Shown piece by piece: positions 46,601 to 59,575 of a stretch of 64,000 nucleotides of DNA. The position numbers and the translations under genes were made by a program. The stretch comes from Apostichopus japonicus (Eukaryota > Echinodermata > Holothuroidea > Aspidochirotida > Stichopodidae): assembly GCF_037975245.1 (NCBI RefSeq), contig NC_092569.1:22720168-22784167 (forward strand), given 5' to 3'. Below the pieces are notes generated by a model that was given only the letters and a program-made list of their open reading frames with translations, was not told the DNA's origin and ran no database searches. The stretch's first letter is position 1; each line of letters starts with the position of its first letter.

Positions 46601-49600
46601 GAATTATGATTCGCGATCAATATATATTCTTGGTCCAACAGATCGTAACCCATTCCAGCAAATCTCTTATAAAAATGTTAAGTCCTAATTAATTGCGGTT
46701 TCGAACAATATAAGTTCCGATAGTTTCTTCTCGACTACTTACTTAAAGTAAAATATTCCGGGATACAGAATACATTTGGAAAGACCTGACATCCAACTAA
46801 ATAGGCTGAGACTTTCTTAAATATTCGAAAATTCAACATTCGTTGATTTGATCCTCTTTTTTTATGTCAGGCTCTTTAATAACTTAGATCACAGCGACGA
46901 GATGTTTGTCATTTAACACTGAAAGTCTATAGCTGAACATTGATACTTAATATATTGACGATACGTTTCTACATATAGATACCTCTGTTTATTCTTTTTA
47001 AGTTAGCTCGACGATATTATTAGTTATTCGTATACGTTTCTTAAGCGAATATGTCATAGTAACTTTATAAATGGACCAGACTTTACTTAAAATGGATCAC
47101 AACTAACAGATACACCAATCCCATACTCGTAGATAAATAACTTTTACGTTATTAATTATTATTTAAATAACAACACAAATAAAGTGATGCTTAGAAAAAA
47201 TATCGAACAACCGTTAGATAACAAAAATCGAGGAAATTCTAATGCCAATTCTTGTTGATTTTACAATTTTCATAAAAATATCTTACCTATATTTTCCTCT
47301 GAAGTTTCATACGCCATTTTCTATTGTGAAAAAGTATTTCCTTCTCAAAATAGACCGAAATTCCGGAGCAATGTTTGTGTTTTTTGTTGTTGAAAAATAC
47401 AATAAGAACAATTCATTTAAAGAGAATGCCACGTACATCAATTTTTTTTAAAAATGTCGTAATTTATTTATTCTGTAATCATTAGCTAAAAAATCTATAC
47501 TTGAATTTGCTCTTTCTGGTTCCCTTGTCACTTTTTCAATAAAAGTGTTGATATGTTTTTACAACATTACCTGAAACTACATGTGCATTGTTCGATCTTT
47601 CTCACTGTATTGATTTCGTCATGTTTACAAAGCTGGTACGAAAATGTTAAATCCTCTTTCTCCCAAAACCTCCACCCCCTCCCCAACAAATAGTTTAGTT
47701 AAGTTTTCGAAAGTTAACCAAAAACCTTATAAGAAAATATCAAGATCTAACTAAAGTTACTATAATGATCTTGTTTCATCGTAGATATAAAACTAATACC
47801 GTGTATAAACGAAATAAATGCATTTTCGATTTAAAGGCCTAGTCAATTTGTTTCTCTTTAATATAAAATTTCGAATGAAAACAATATTGAGATTAATCTC
47901 TGTTTGGAAAGAACGACAATGCCTAGATCAATAATTGTATTGTCAAGCAGGAAGGTTTAATATTGGGGAATGCAAGTTAGCATTGTAGAAGGAAGATTTA
48001 TCGTTGTAAAAACGTAAACACAACTGAGTAAAATCATTTTGATCTTCTAGTTTACACATGTAATTTGCATATTGATTCATTATGATTCGAGCGTTGTATA
48101 ATGATCCCTCGGAGGTTTTATGAGTAATGATTATTTATGGTAGAGTTAGGCTGTTTATCTGAACCCTGTTTAGTGTTAACTGTGTCTTAAAACGGTATTT
48201 TACTAATATCTATATTAACACCTCTAAATAGATTCAAACACTACAGGCCTTGGCGATACATGTTTTCACTATCCGCCTCCCATTGTTTGAGAGAGGAATG
48301 TGTGAACTTGTTAGCGAAAATATTTTGAAATGGACAACTTGAAAATAGATAAAAGCGAGGCGAGTGTATGTGTCCATCACCCCCCCCCCCCCCCTCTCGT
48401 TCCACTTATTTCAATTGGAATACATTTTCTTTCTATTTTAAAAGGAACCAATTTCAATAATTTCAATTTTCAATAAAAAGATTGTAGCACCCATATAGTA
48501 ACCGACATTGTTGTGACCCCTAAATCTATCCAACCAGCAATCACTACTTGTTTTGTTAGTCGATGTATTCAAGTACGCTCAGCAAGTATTTCCATTAATA
48601 CTTCTCAACGTAAATGGGACACATATTTCACATTGACTCGGAAATATAATAAGAACTTTTCTCAAAAAGGTTTGAAATCTTTTTCAGGCTTGATATCCAG
48701 AGGTCACTGACTCGAATCATGTTTTTATCCATAAACTTCTTTGCTCTATTCCGTTGTTTAAAACAACAAAGACACTTTCCTCTTATTACTTTACATATAT
48801 GAATTTTTCTTTGGTTAGAGTGCCCAACAGACAATTGATGGATCTTCTAATGGAAAGATATTAGGTGAGTGATGCTTACCCCTTTTGATTCCAAACATGT
48901 AATTTAAATAAAATTTTAACCCTTGTAACATTACATTTATCATGTTAACTTTACCGGGAGTATATACACAGGAATTGGGGCGTGATTTGCGGAGCTTTGT
49001 CTGAAGTATTAGCAGACGAGAATAGAAGGTAATTTAAGGTGTTTACGGGCATTCAAGTTCAAAATAGTCGCCAGAAATTATGTCAGATATGTGTATTGAA
49101 GTGTTAAGTACGTATTGATCCGCATTGTTTCTTAAAGTCACATATTTTTGGAGAAGCAACGGATGTGAGTTCTTTCGAATAGTGTAAATTAAGAACGTGT
49201 TGTATGCTATATATGTAACTCAATGAAGAAAACGCAAAGTTAACAAATAATGAGGACAACTATATTTTTATATCATCACATCATAGGTCAATCATCATTT
49301 TTCTTCTATCAACAATCGACTTATCCGAGAGATTGCACAGAAGTCCAGGAGCAATGTTCATCCAATAACTCTTCCGGTGTCTTCATGATCAAACCAGATG
49401 GTTACCCGGAACCATTTGAGGTTTACTGTGATAACACTGACAGTTCCGGTGGATGGACGGTATGTCTTTGGTTTCTTGCTCTTGTATAAACAATTTCAAG
49501 ACTGAAAGAAAAATGTTTACAGCCGCTGGAAGAGTAGTAACGATGTTTTTGTTTTCGGTGAACATGTTATATGTTTGTAAGTTACAAGATGGTGGTAATA

Positions 49601-51972
49601 AAAAACTTCGGTTTTTATTGAGTAATGATCAAGACGGATGTGCTGGATGCTTAAAATTTAATGCATCGAATGAAAGTGACTAACAAACCATTTCGGTAAC
49701 GACTCTGTCCATAGGTAATACAAAGGCGCACCGACGGGTCCATCGATTTCAGGCGCGACTGGGACAGCTACAAGTCTGGCTTTGGGTTTCTCTCTCATGA
49801 ATTCTGGCTCGGCAACGAGGAGTTGTCTTTTTTGACCAACCAGAAGAAATACCAACTGGTGATTAAGATAACCACATCAAGCGGTTACCTGATCAGGGTT
49901 TCTTACGATCATTTCCGTATAAGTGACGCCTTCAGTCACTTCAAGCTGGGCAACCTCGGCAATTATTCCGGAGAAAATACTGGTGAGTTATCACTAATAA
50001 ATTAGATAACAATGCAATATCATACCCACATGTCTTACAATGCTTAGATATATGTGAAGATGTATTGTTTCGTGACGTCGTCAAACATTACATAATATGA
50101 CAGATATGCAGGGTCATCTGGGGAATATCACTGACAAACCTCTCTGGGCCCATTTGGTACATCCATCTATGGTCAACCATCGTTTCGATAAAATAATACA
50201 TCTGAACTTTACTTATCAAACACTTAATTCACTTCATATTGTTAAATACATTCCCAGTAACATTAATGTTACAATAATTCCAAGTAATTGTATCTTACAG
50301 ATGCTATAACATTCTGTCCCAGCAATATGGACATTGATAACTGCAGTACCGCGTGTCAACGAACTTGTGAAGCTCCAGGGATATGTCAGGATGAGGTCTG
50401 TGCTGATGGTGAAATCTGTTTTTGTCCAGATGGATTCTTCATGAAGGAAGCTGACTGTGTACCTCGTGAACAATGTGGATGTTACGTATCGGAAGGACAG
50501 ACGATCGTACCAGTAAGTAGAGGAGTAATCCATTTCAGAAAAGCAAATCGATCCTTTACTTTTATGTAGGAACCGATCATTACTACTTTCCTCTATCTCG
50601 GTCGATCAGGTGCAATAATAAAAACTTAATTAAGCCGTTACTGCCGCATTGCAGTCATACGGTAACGAAGGTTTCCAATTTCATATCTTGGCTAAAAGAG
50701 AAGTACGATTTGATATATCTTGAAATGTGGTAGGTTTAATAATGATTTTCTAAGGAGAGGGCAGCATATGACGATATCAACCAAGTATGAAAATATAAAA
50801 TGCGACTTTTCTTATAGGAAGGTGAATTTTTCGTGAATTCTGGATGTACAAGAAAGGGTGTTTGTACTAACGGACTGATCATCTGGGATGAAGGTTACGC
50901 ATGCAGCCCTAAAGCGGAGTGTGGCGTACGAAATGACATAAGACAATGCTATTGTGCAAATGGCTACAGAGGGGACGGTGTAATATGCACTAGACCACCT
51001 AAAGATTGTCAGGAAATTTATGATGATGATAGTGCCAGCAAAAGCGGTATATACAGAATCAAACCAACCGGATGGACCAGGTCAGCATTTGAGGTCTACT
51101 GTAACATGACTGATGGAGGAGGGTGGACGGTAAGTAGCAGTCTGACACGCGTTCATAATATAATTAATATATGTTAATTGTCAAGTTTGACGATCGGATA
51201 AGTCTAAAAGATTGATCTTTCACTGGTATGTATCGTAACATAATTTTCAAAGGACGACGTAAGGAAGCCCTAATATCTCCTAAATGGGGGTTCAAAGTGA
51301 TATTGTCGACCTGGTCGAGAAGCATAAAAAATAGCCGGTAAAGATCTATCTAATCAAACATCGAGTAACTCATACTGATAAATATCTTCTTCTTTTTTTA
51401 TTTCATTGGGAGGAGATTTTCATACTTCACGAAAATATTTTAAATCAAATTTATAATGAAAAGCTCTTGATATTGATAAAACAATTTCGTATTGTTCACA
51501 GTGCTCGTTTGACATTATTTGTGTTTCCCTTTTCATTATTTCCTCATTGAAGGTGTTCCAGCGTCGCCAAGATGGTAGTATTGACTTTTACCGCAACTGG
51601 AGCAGCTACAAAGTTGGTTTTGGCAATCTTTCAACTGAATTTTGGCTGGGAAACGATAAATTGTATTACTTGACAACACAAAAGAGATATAGAATCCGAA
51701 TTGATTTAGTGACTAGAGAGTATAATTCGTACTACGGCAAGTTCGATTTCTTCCGCATCAATGATGAGAGTGACAACTACCGACTGTCGGGACTCGGTAC
51801 TTACAGTGGAACCGTAGGTGGGTACCATTCTAAATGTGTATGCTCTAGTTGCGTATGTGTTTCAAATAGATCTTCTTTCCTTAAATATTGTTGAGGATTG
51901 TTTGCACTATCGGATTTCAACACCTAACAAATCTGTTATATTCAAATTATGCACTGAGCTAATCGAGAGATT

Positions 51973-52042
<70 letters not shown>

Positions 52043-53580
52043 TACTACCAATCGGTATTATTTTCTTCAGCATATATCAATTTATGCAAAATAAAACACA
52101 TTAGATTTGCAACATATACACAATTTTAATCAAACATATAGTATCAAAGAAATAACCCCGGAAACGGGTTATTTTGCTCATAAAATAGTAATAATAAGCT
52201 AGGCTTAAAATAACTTTCGTGATAAACAGGAACACGATCATATCTGAATCGCAGCAAGAAAGGGGACTATATATATTTAATTATTTACCACAATCATAAA
52301 GTGAACACAGCTGACAATATCTACTTTTCTTTATATGATGTACTTCGAGAAGAGGTTTGGTTACTATAATGATTTGATTTGCAGAATTTGCAGAAAGATA
52401 ATGAAGCAGATTGGAACTGTTTCCATATACGAACAGTAAACAATGGTTCAAACAGCGTTGGAAGTAATTGCATGGTAATTGAAAACTGAATGAAGATATT
52501 TCGAAGGAAATATTTCTAGCGGTGACTGTCTTAAGCCGACAAACGTGAATTTAAAGAAATACGTACATGCCACTTTTTACATTACAAAATTACAGACATT
52601 TAATAAAACATGTGTGACATTAAATCGTCCCGAGGAAAAATTATAAGAAAAGTCGAAGACAAAACGTATCTATCTCAGACACCAATAAATATTCAATGGG
52701 AGGGCTATGGGCTTTTGCATATTTTTACCCTACTGGACAGTATCGCCGTACTGCATTTCACATTAATCGCATGATGTTGTTTATTGCGGTCTATTGATAT
52801 AAGGCTATACAGTTAAAGGAGCTCCTCGACATGCATTTGATGTCTAGAACAATTGAACAACTGGCTTTTTGTTACCATTGATAATTCTGATCAATAATTA
52901 CCAATGATGTATGTTCACAACAATGCTTCCACAATAATAAATTTCAGAAATTATGTCATAGTGATACAATTATAAAACACATGGAAATAATAACATAATA
53001 AATATCAATAATGATAAATGAATAGAATGTGTCTAGACCTTAGTCCTTAGTAGTCATAACAATTTGATGAATTTTAACAAGGCTAATGTCACCTAACTGA
53101 AGATCAGAAATAGAAATGGTGCATATGAATAAATAACTTAAAAAGTCTACAAACCAAAATATTTAATCAGATATATTCTTGTGAGGAAATAAGCCTTATC
53201 TCCCCCCCCCCCCCCTCTTTCTCTCTTATTATGTTCAACCCTTCTTCAATTGTTAATACATCTGATGTATATGTATATACGCTAGCTTGACATGCTGTGC
53301 TTCATTCTATTCCACAGATGAGAGAAGCAGTCCTGATGGTAAATTCTTGCGTTATCACCTGAATCACGAGTTCAGTACCAAAGAGAGGGACAACGATGCT
53401 TATAGTAATAACTGTGCGGTTAGTTATCACGGCGCATGGTGGTACGATGATTGCTATTATTCTAACCTCAACGGTGACTACCACGCCAGTTTAAATAGTG
53501 ATTCTAGCATCTATTGTTATTATATCCCAGGACCGAATTATAACATCAAATATACTGAAATGAAGATTCGTCCAGCTTAA
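43658..53580 (+). CDS. FREP gene 4: same architecture with divergent FReD C-terminal exons (538 aa), probable hybrid
   Basis: Exons: 43658-43735, 48819-48864, 49287-49459, 49715-49982, 50301-50512, 50818-51129, 51553-51817, 53318-53580 (TAA 53578-53580). All are GT-AG with phases as in genes 2-3; the total is 1617 nt. Exons 1-6 closely match gene 3 (hinge TRPPKDC, CGVRNDIRQCYC). Exon 7 (FQRRQDGSIDFYRNWSSYK, YYGKFDFFRINDE) and exon 8 belong to a different FReD lineage, also seen in the pseudogene at 7.3-10.6 kb. Intron 6 onwards does not match genes 1-3. A crossover or deletion near exon 6/intron 6 would explain this. The calcium motif (ERDND) and GAWWYDDC are kept, so it looks intact. GNEEL and VIKITT in exon 4 are charge changes unique to this copy. 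Confidence 0.88.
44990..46480. repeat. partial tandem duplication inside gene 4 intron 1 (period ~720 bp)
   Basis: ATCAGGCTTAGAAAAGCTAAG near 45000 recurs near 45721. It is followed in both by AATAGACCAGCATACGTAAA and, later, by GTAAGATAAAGTATTC. Intron 1 of genes 2 and 3 has one copy. Confidence 0.75.
48372..48393. repeat. poly-C tract in gene 4 intron 1
   Basis: A run of C where gene 2 (near 21640) and gene 3 (near 34105) have mixed CCxCCCTCTCG sequence. Confidence 0.7.
51553..51817 (+). CDS. gene 4 exon 7, divergent FReD middle exon
   Basis: Phase 0 to 1, 265 nt. Codon use and residues differ from exon 7 of genes 1-3 along its length (RRQDGSIDFYRNWSS, LVTREYNSYYG), and the donor is GTGGGT rather than GTTTGT. 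The donor and the last 58 bases match the relic at 7301-7358. Confidence 0.88.
51978..52039. repeat. (AT)n microsatellite in gene 4 intron 7
   Basis: About 31 AT dinucleotides. The homologous pseudogene intron has no such tract. Confidence 0.97.
53318..53580 (+). CDS. gene 4 exon 8, longer FReD C-terminal exon with an extra cysteine
   Basis: Starts DERSSPDGKFLRYHLNHEF, seven residues longer at the front than genes 1-3, then ERDND, NCAVSYHGAWWYDDC, SNLNG, DYHASLNSDSSIYCYYIPG and EMKIRPA. IYC adds a third cysteine to this exon. Confidence 0.88.
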
Positions 53581-53657
53581 CCTGATAAAGGACATCACTA
53601 CTGCTAAGGTTTTACAAGTAACAACTCATAAAACGAAGAATAACTGAAATTTCCGAT

Positions 53658-53723
53658 CGTTACATTTAACGATTTACGATTTGAAATAAATGTTACATTT
53701 AACGATTTACGATTTGAAATAAA
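53658..53723 (+). repeat. 33-bp tandem duplication carrying two AATAAA signals (gene 4)
   Basis: GTTACATTTAACGATTTACG followed by ATTTGAAATAAA occurs twice in direct tandem, giving AATAAA at 53685 and 53718, about 105 and 138 bases after the stop. They are probable polyadenylation signals. Confidence 0.85.
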
Positions 53724-56689
53724 TATTATATTGGATTACATTACGTGCTAAGTTGCAAAACACATTTTAAGTATCAAGATGACATTCTAGAATGTTCTTT
53801 TTCTCGTTTCTCTTATGCGATAATTACCTCAAACAAGTAAAATGTAAATGTCAATTAATAAACGTGATAAATTATAAACAGTCTTTGTTTTTTTTGTTTT
53901 TTTTTCACATGCATGACGATATATTATAAAGAGCCGAACCGCATCAAAGAATGTTAAAGTAAAACAGTCAATAAAAGCGATACTAAGATTCTATAAACTC
54001 CTGGAGAAGACACATCTATTAGCCCTCACAACTGACCAGTTTTGGAGAGGTTGAAGCGATGTAATAACAGATGCAAATATTTTAACAAACTGGTATATAA
54101 CTAAGGAAGCGGATATTGCCACAATATTTTTGAAAAACGATGAAAACAAGTTGACGGAATTTACGAAATACATTCGAAGTCACGAAATTTAATCCAAATT
54201 ACGAAAAGACTTTCGATATTACAAAAAGATGGGCTTTTTTTGGCAGCATTACTCTTTAGTATTAAGCGCTTGTAAATGAAAAGAAATGAAACTGAAACCT
54301 TACTGAAGGCACAACCACATATAAGATACTATTGAAAAACATGCAACAGAGAATAATTTAATCCTCATAGGTTTACTATTAAGCACGATTAATATAAACC
54401 GTTTACCGAAACAAGATTACAATAGCACAGATCATTCTGCTGCGTTATATTTAATGTAAGATCTATTTTCCTTATGCTCTTCTTCATTCGTTATATGGAT
54501 TCAATGTAATCTTGTCTTTTCTTTTGTTTGTATACATTGTAAAAAGATAAAGAAAAAGGAAATGTATCATATGACACAGATATACAGTAGGGCAATGGAA
54601 TATCCAAGGAATTTGTTGCTAATTTATTGTGTGTATCACAGTTCTGACAAAAGTCACAGCTACGTTTAAAAATAAGGAAGTAGTATAGGCAGAATTTCGG
54701 TTTATTTGTTAAACACGATTGTCATAAGTCACTAACGTTCTGAACTTACAGTTTTCCGTAACTGCTTGCCTACACTCTCGCAACCACAGCCTGCATATCA
54801 TCAAGTTAAAGTCTGGAAAGCTAAAGTAGAAATTTAATACAAGACAGTGAACTTACTGATTGTCTTTTGCAGCCAGAAATATTAAACTGAATTATTTTTT
54901 TGCTGTCAATGTAAATCAGTTCTTGTCGAAAATTAGACAACTTATAGTGAATTTATCGCTGAAATTCGCCCCGCATTGACATATTGATCATTATCAATCG
55001 CCGTTGCGTCTGTTTTAAGTTAACCATAAACATAATTGAAGAGGTGACATAATATTTTCTCTGATAAGCCTTGTTCCGCTACGAGATCCGATGTCACATT
55101 ATACGGGAAGCAAACATTATTATTTTTCGTTTTAAAATCAGCATTCCGTTCATGTCGTATATGTTTAATAACGATTAAAGACAGGGATGCCAATTTCAAC
55201 ATAAATGACTGAACACGGATAAAACTGAAGAAATTTGCCCAAAGCGAGCGCCTCGGCGCAAAATCTTAATCGGGTGGGGTCAAGGGAGCCCAAGGGGAGA
55301 CTCATATCTAGAAATCTAAAGTTTGCTTCTGTTTGGTTAATGAATTAATATGTCGGTCATAAATATATTTTAACAAAAGTCACACCTGGCAAGTGTTTAA
55401 ACTTAAAGTAAGAAAGACAATTTAATAACCGGGCGTAACTTGGTACCTTTATAATGATTGATAAAATCGAATATTAAGCCAAAAACGGATACATTCTCAA
55501 AATTTACACACCAATAGCATCATCTTGTTTTACAGACCCCTGCAACATTGTTCACACATATGTATCATTAGTACAACTAAAAGCACTATAACGCATTTGT
55601 GCACATTCAATTTATCGGAAACATACAACTTATTAATTAAAGATAATTCAGAGCCGAAGTCAGGGTAGAACATGTAGGAGGCATTGGAGTGAAACAGTAT
55701 GTTTCTTACAAGTGTTAGATAGTGTTGACTTGGATGTGCGTATTTACCAGGTTATAAAAGACATAATTAAAGGATAGTCGATCTTCCAAAAGGGATCATC
55801 ATGACACTATCTAAGCGGAGCAAGACACTTTTTCGGTAAATAGCACTTTCCAGGCCTTGTAAGTTGAAACTAAACATTATTATTTTTGAGATCTCATGTT
55901 CTTTCAACGAAACTTAAACAAAAATCCCTTCGTAGGGGAAAATAAGACTTAACTTTACTTCTTAGGCTCTAATTGCGAGTTTGTATTATCATTATTTGTT
56001 TCACGTACCAACGGAGGAACCAAATATTGGGAGGGGGGAAAATAATTGAGTGGGGGCACAGTATTTTTAATTGAATCATCGGACAACGGATAAAGATGCT
56101 AACAACGAAGCATCTAGGAAATGAGCTGACACTAGGAGAGCTGACCCCCCCCCCCCTTCCCGTCGCTCAACAGGCTACGAACATGAACTTGGCATCATTT
56201 AACTTAACCACAAATCAAATATTTTGTGAACATATGTACATAGCTAGTAAACTAAAACTTGAGGTATAATTAGTAACGTGATTAATTATCATAACAATAT
56301 GGCTAGCAGCTTAGCACCCATTCTAAGCACCATATATGTATGTCTCAAAACTCCGTTAAATATAAATTTATCTCAAAAACACTTAAAACTATCATGAGTG
56401 GCATTGTTAACCAAACTTAACACATAATATACTGTACATATCGTGTTATATTGCTGTACGTGATATTACAACATACTATAAAATGTAATAATTATACACT
56501 GCAGAAAGGAGAATAGCGAATTCTGCAGGCGTTCATTTTTTGCTGCTTTAGCATAACGCATGAGCGTAATATGGGCGCGTTTCCTTGTTTAAAGTACGCT
56601 ACAAAGGACATCCGTAATTTGTACGTACCACCTGCCCCGTCCTCTCCCCTCATAATTGACGACCCTTAGTAAAGACAAGGGCTTCCCTT
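53724..56689. other. intergenic 3' flank of gene 4
   Basis: Collinear, with gaps, with 10600-13500. The 241-bp tandem duplication and the (AT)n tract of that copy are absent. A C tract lies near 56144-56155. No gene recognised. Confidence 0.6.
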
Positions 56690-57060
56690 TTCCACGTCCA
56701 TATCCGTGTCCAAGGTTCAGACTTCCCTGTTCTGTTATCTACGGACGTTGTTAAGTAGCAGTTCTCATGAAAAGTCTTCCGTATTATGTATACAGTATTT
56801 ATCACGTTATGAAATGTACCAAAGCATTTAGGGAATAATTAGTAGTACCAAAGATGGAAACAATATTTTACTGTACGTTATAATTTACAGGCAGTATTTT
56901 TAGCTAAACGTTAGTAGGTGAAAGCCATTGTCAACTTGTAATACAGACAAGAGCAGGTCTCTGTAGAAGACAATACGCTATCATCAAGTTGTACATGTTT
57001 GCTTTGGAAAGCCGGTTTCCTCCATTCAAGTAATATATTAGATGTCTAAAACTTAACTCG
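56690..57060 (+). pseudogene. decayed FREP promoter and first-exon region
   Basis: CATATCCGTGTCCAAGG, GACTTCCCTGTTCTG and TCTACGGACG match the conserved 5' block of genes 2-5 in the same order. AGGTGAAAGCCATTGTCAAC and a decayed leader (56920-56990) follow. The exon 1 open frame is not kept. It may pair with the orphan last exon at 59344. Confidence 0.45.
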
Positions 57061-57997
57061 AACTTATAACCAAATTGTTCACTGAGACAGATTTATTAAC
57101 GCTTAAAATTGAAATCAACAGACAACATGTGTATACTTGTTCCAAAAATATATAAGATGTAAGAATATATATCATTCTGCTCTCATATAAGGTGTATGAA
57201 AGAAGTGTGTATATCAATGTGTTATATTAACGACTATGCAAATCACTCTGGTTCCTTCAAGAGCTCAAACTAATGTTTATCTGCCCTGTTCCTACAATTC
57301 TTGGAAGTTAAATTAAATAATTTTACCTCATTCATGTAGTTTCAATGTCAGTTATTAGTTCACCCAAGGAGGGTGTGTTCCACTTCTTTGGTGCATCCGG
57401 CTAAAAGTGAAAGAGCGAGCTAAGTAATATTTGTTCATATGGGTTGGGAAGAGTGTGTGGTTAATAACTATTTTCTTTGGTATTTGATAAGATTATCTTC
57501 AGAATTGTGTCAGCGTGCAAAGTCGGTAGTAAGTGATAACATCAGATTTACCCTTTGTAAGAAACATGACACCAAAAGTTGACTTAACAGTACCGAACTT
57601 AACTTCTGTAAAACACCTCAGACATATTCAATTGATGAACTATCTTAATATATAAAAACTTCAATAAAAAAAGTGAAAAAAGGTTTAAAGATACCGACAT
57701 TTCTTTCGATGAACAAACAGATAATAAAGAAAACAATAATATTATCAGTGCACATTTATATTTTAAGCCAGATATAGAAATCAAAATTGTCCAATTTGAT
57801 TTAAATACATGCAATATGGTGGAGAGAAACGTTTCATCAAGTGACTGCCATAATGTTTAGTATGAAGGATAAAATAGCAAAAAATAAAAATGAATGACCT
57901 TTCTCATAATGAAAAAAATTAAGGAAGCGCGGGAAAAACGTGATTAACTTAGGGGATAAATACGAGGGGAACCGGTCTTAAATTTGATTTGAGACCG

Positions 57998-58074
57998 ATG
58001 ATGACGTCATCGAGAAGGCTGAGCGGACCGAGGCGATAGCCGAGGTCCGCTGCCTTCTCGATGACGTCTTCGAT
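57998..58074. repeat. GC-rich inverted repeat, arms ~30 bp
   Basis: The left arm GACGTCATCGAGAAGGC then AGCGGACC is matched in inverse by GGTCCGCTGCCTTCTCGATGACGTC. The loop is GAGGCGATAGCCGA. It is probably a foldback element fragment. Confidence 0.8.
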
Positions 58075-59067
58075 CTTTTTCCTGAATGACGTAATAGTCG
58101 CCTCATGTAAAACAGCATTTACTTCCCACGAACATTAAGAGTGAAAAAATACGAATGAAGCAGTGTCGTTTGTTCTTAAATTTTGGTAATTTAATCAATT
58201 CAAACACTTCAAAATGGAGGGAAAAGACAATTAAATAAGAACAGATGAACAAATTTCTAAAGATAACATTTCAAAACTTTTTTTGATCTACCAGGTCGAA
58301 TTGCGCAATAAACAGATGCTGAGTTGTGTGTGTAAACGCTACAACAGTTAGGGTAGCAACGTTGCATGTTGCTAACATTATTTTGAGTAGAACTCGTCTA
58401 ACCCTGGTCGGTAGATGAACCGTTCAAATAAACGTTTACTGGGCCTGAGAATGTGCACTTTTTGAAGAGGTTCCGAGCCCCATTGTTCCACAGGTTTGGA
58501 CTTCTAGTAACCGCAGTGTTATTGCGAGTCTGAAAGATCGCTACAGGCCTAGTCCCTGGTCAGTCATGTAGTTACTGCTACAGTGCTAGTAGTAGTAGTG
58601 CTTACGTTATTGTTAGGCTTAGCGACAAGGTTCTTCTAGTTATAGTGTCAAGTTGTCAACATTGGACGCTTTACGCTTCGGTTCTTGTTTGAAGCACCTC
58701 GATAAGGTAACTGAAATTGACTCTAGCTCAAAATTAAGCTCAAAATTAATCCCTTAGTCATTTCATGATCCTCGAAGTATTTAGCTGGATGATTTTAAGA
58801 AGTATGTACATTGTGTATTTAGACTAGGTGTGTGTGAAAACATATACAGTACTACTGCTGTAACTAATTGCAAGTATAGGCTATATATACTGTACAGTAT
58901 TTGCAATTTGGAACATTTCTTTGCCTATAAACATATTTGCACATACTCATGGCAACGTTACACCATGTCTTCATTTCTTTTAATTATGACTTCATGATTG
59001 CCACGGCAACAAACTAGTGTTTGTATATCCTTTTCGATCCTGAAGCAATTCTCCTCTCTATACACTC

Positions 59068-59098
59068 GACCAGTCTCGAATCGCATTCGAGACTGGTC
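59068..59098. repeat. perfect 14-bp inverted repeat with 3-base loop
   Basis: GACCAGTCTCGAAT, CGC, ATTCGAGACTGGTC. It could be the end of the same insertion as the hairpin at 57998; that link is not shown. Confidence 0.8.
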
Positions 59099-59343
59099 CA
59101 GTATACAGAAAGTTGGTTTAGGCATTTATGAATCTATGTTAAATATTTAATATAATTACATAAGTATAAAAATATAGGTATCAACATAAAAAGTAACAAC
59201 ACGAGGAACGTTTAATTATATGTATGGACTAAACTCGCTAATCTTTAAAACGAATTTTAAATAATGCTGCCAATTTAATGTTCTCCAGTTGTGTTAAGGT
59301 AATTGTACAACTTTTTTAGATTTTGTGATATTTTTCTTTACAG

Positions 59344-59575
59344 AGCAACAAAGCACTCCCAATGGTTATGCTCAAACGTATCATAGGAACGATCAGTTCT
59401 CAACAAAGGACCGAGACAATGATGCTTATAGTGGTGACTGTGCGCTTTATTATCTTGGTGCCTGGTAGTACAATAGCTGCTATTATTCTAAACTGAACGG
59501 TCGCTTTTATTGGTATTACCTTCCGAGAGTGATAGTTACCTTCAATTTGTAGAGATGAAATTCGTTCAGTCTAAA
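59344..59575 (+). pseudogene. orphan FREP last exon with in-frame stop
   Basis: After the acceptor TTCTTTACAG it encodes SDQFSTKDRDND-like exon 8 sequence ([29 protein letters not shown]). The second W of GAWWY is a stop (TAG 59466-59468). SCYYSKLNG follows, then a shifted end in which ATGAAATTCGTTCAG has lost a base of the EMKIRP codons. No exon 7 is recognised upstream. The front end (EQQSTPNG) is closer to the long exon 8 of gene 4. Confidence 0.8.

Larger units (their letters stand above)
57061..59343. other. non-coding stretch between relic 5' region and orphan exon
   Basis: No FReD, TIL or EGF exon is recognised. It includes a less AT-rich patch (about 57975-58700) with a strong hairpin, and a short perfect palindrome at 59068. 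It may be a decayed intron with transposon insertions. Confidence 0.45.
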
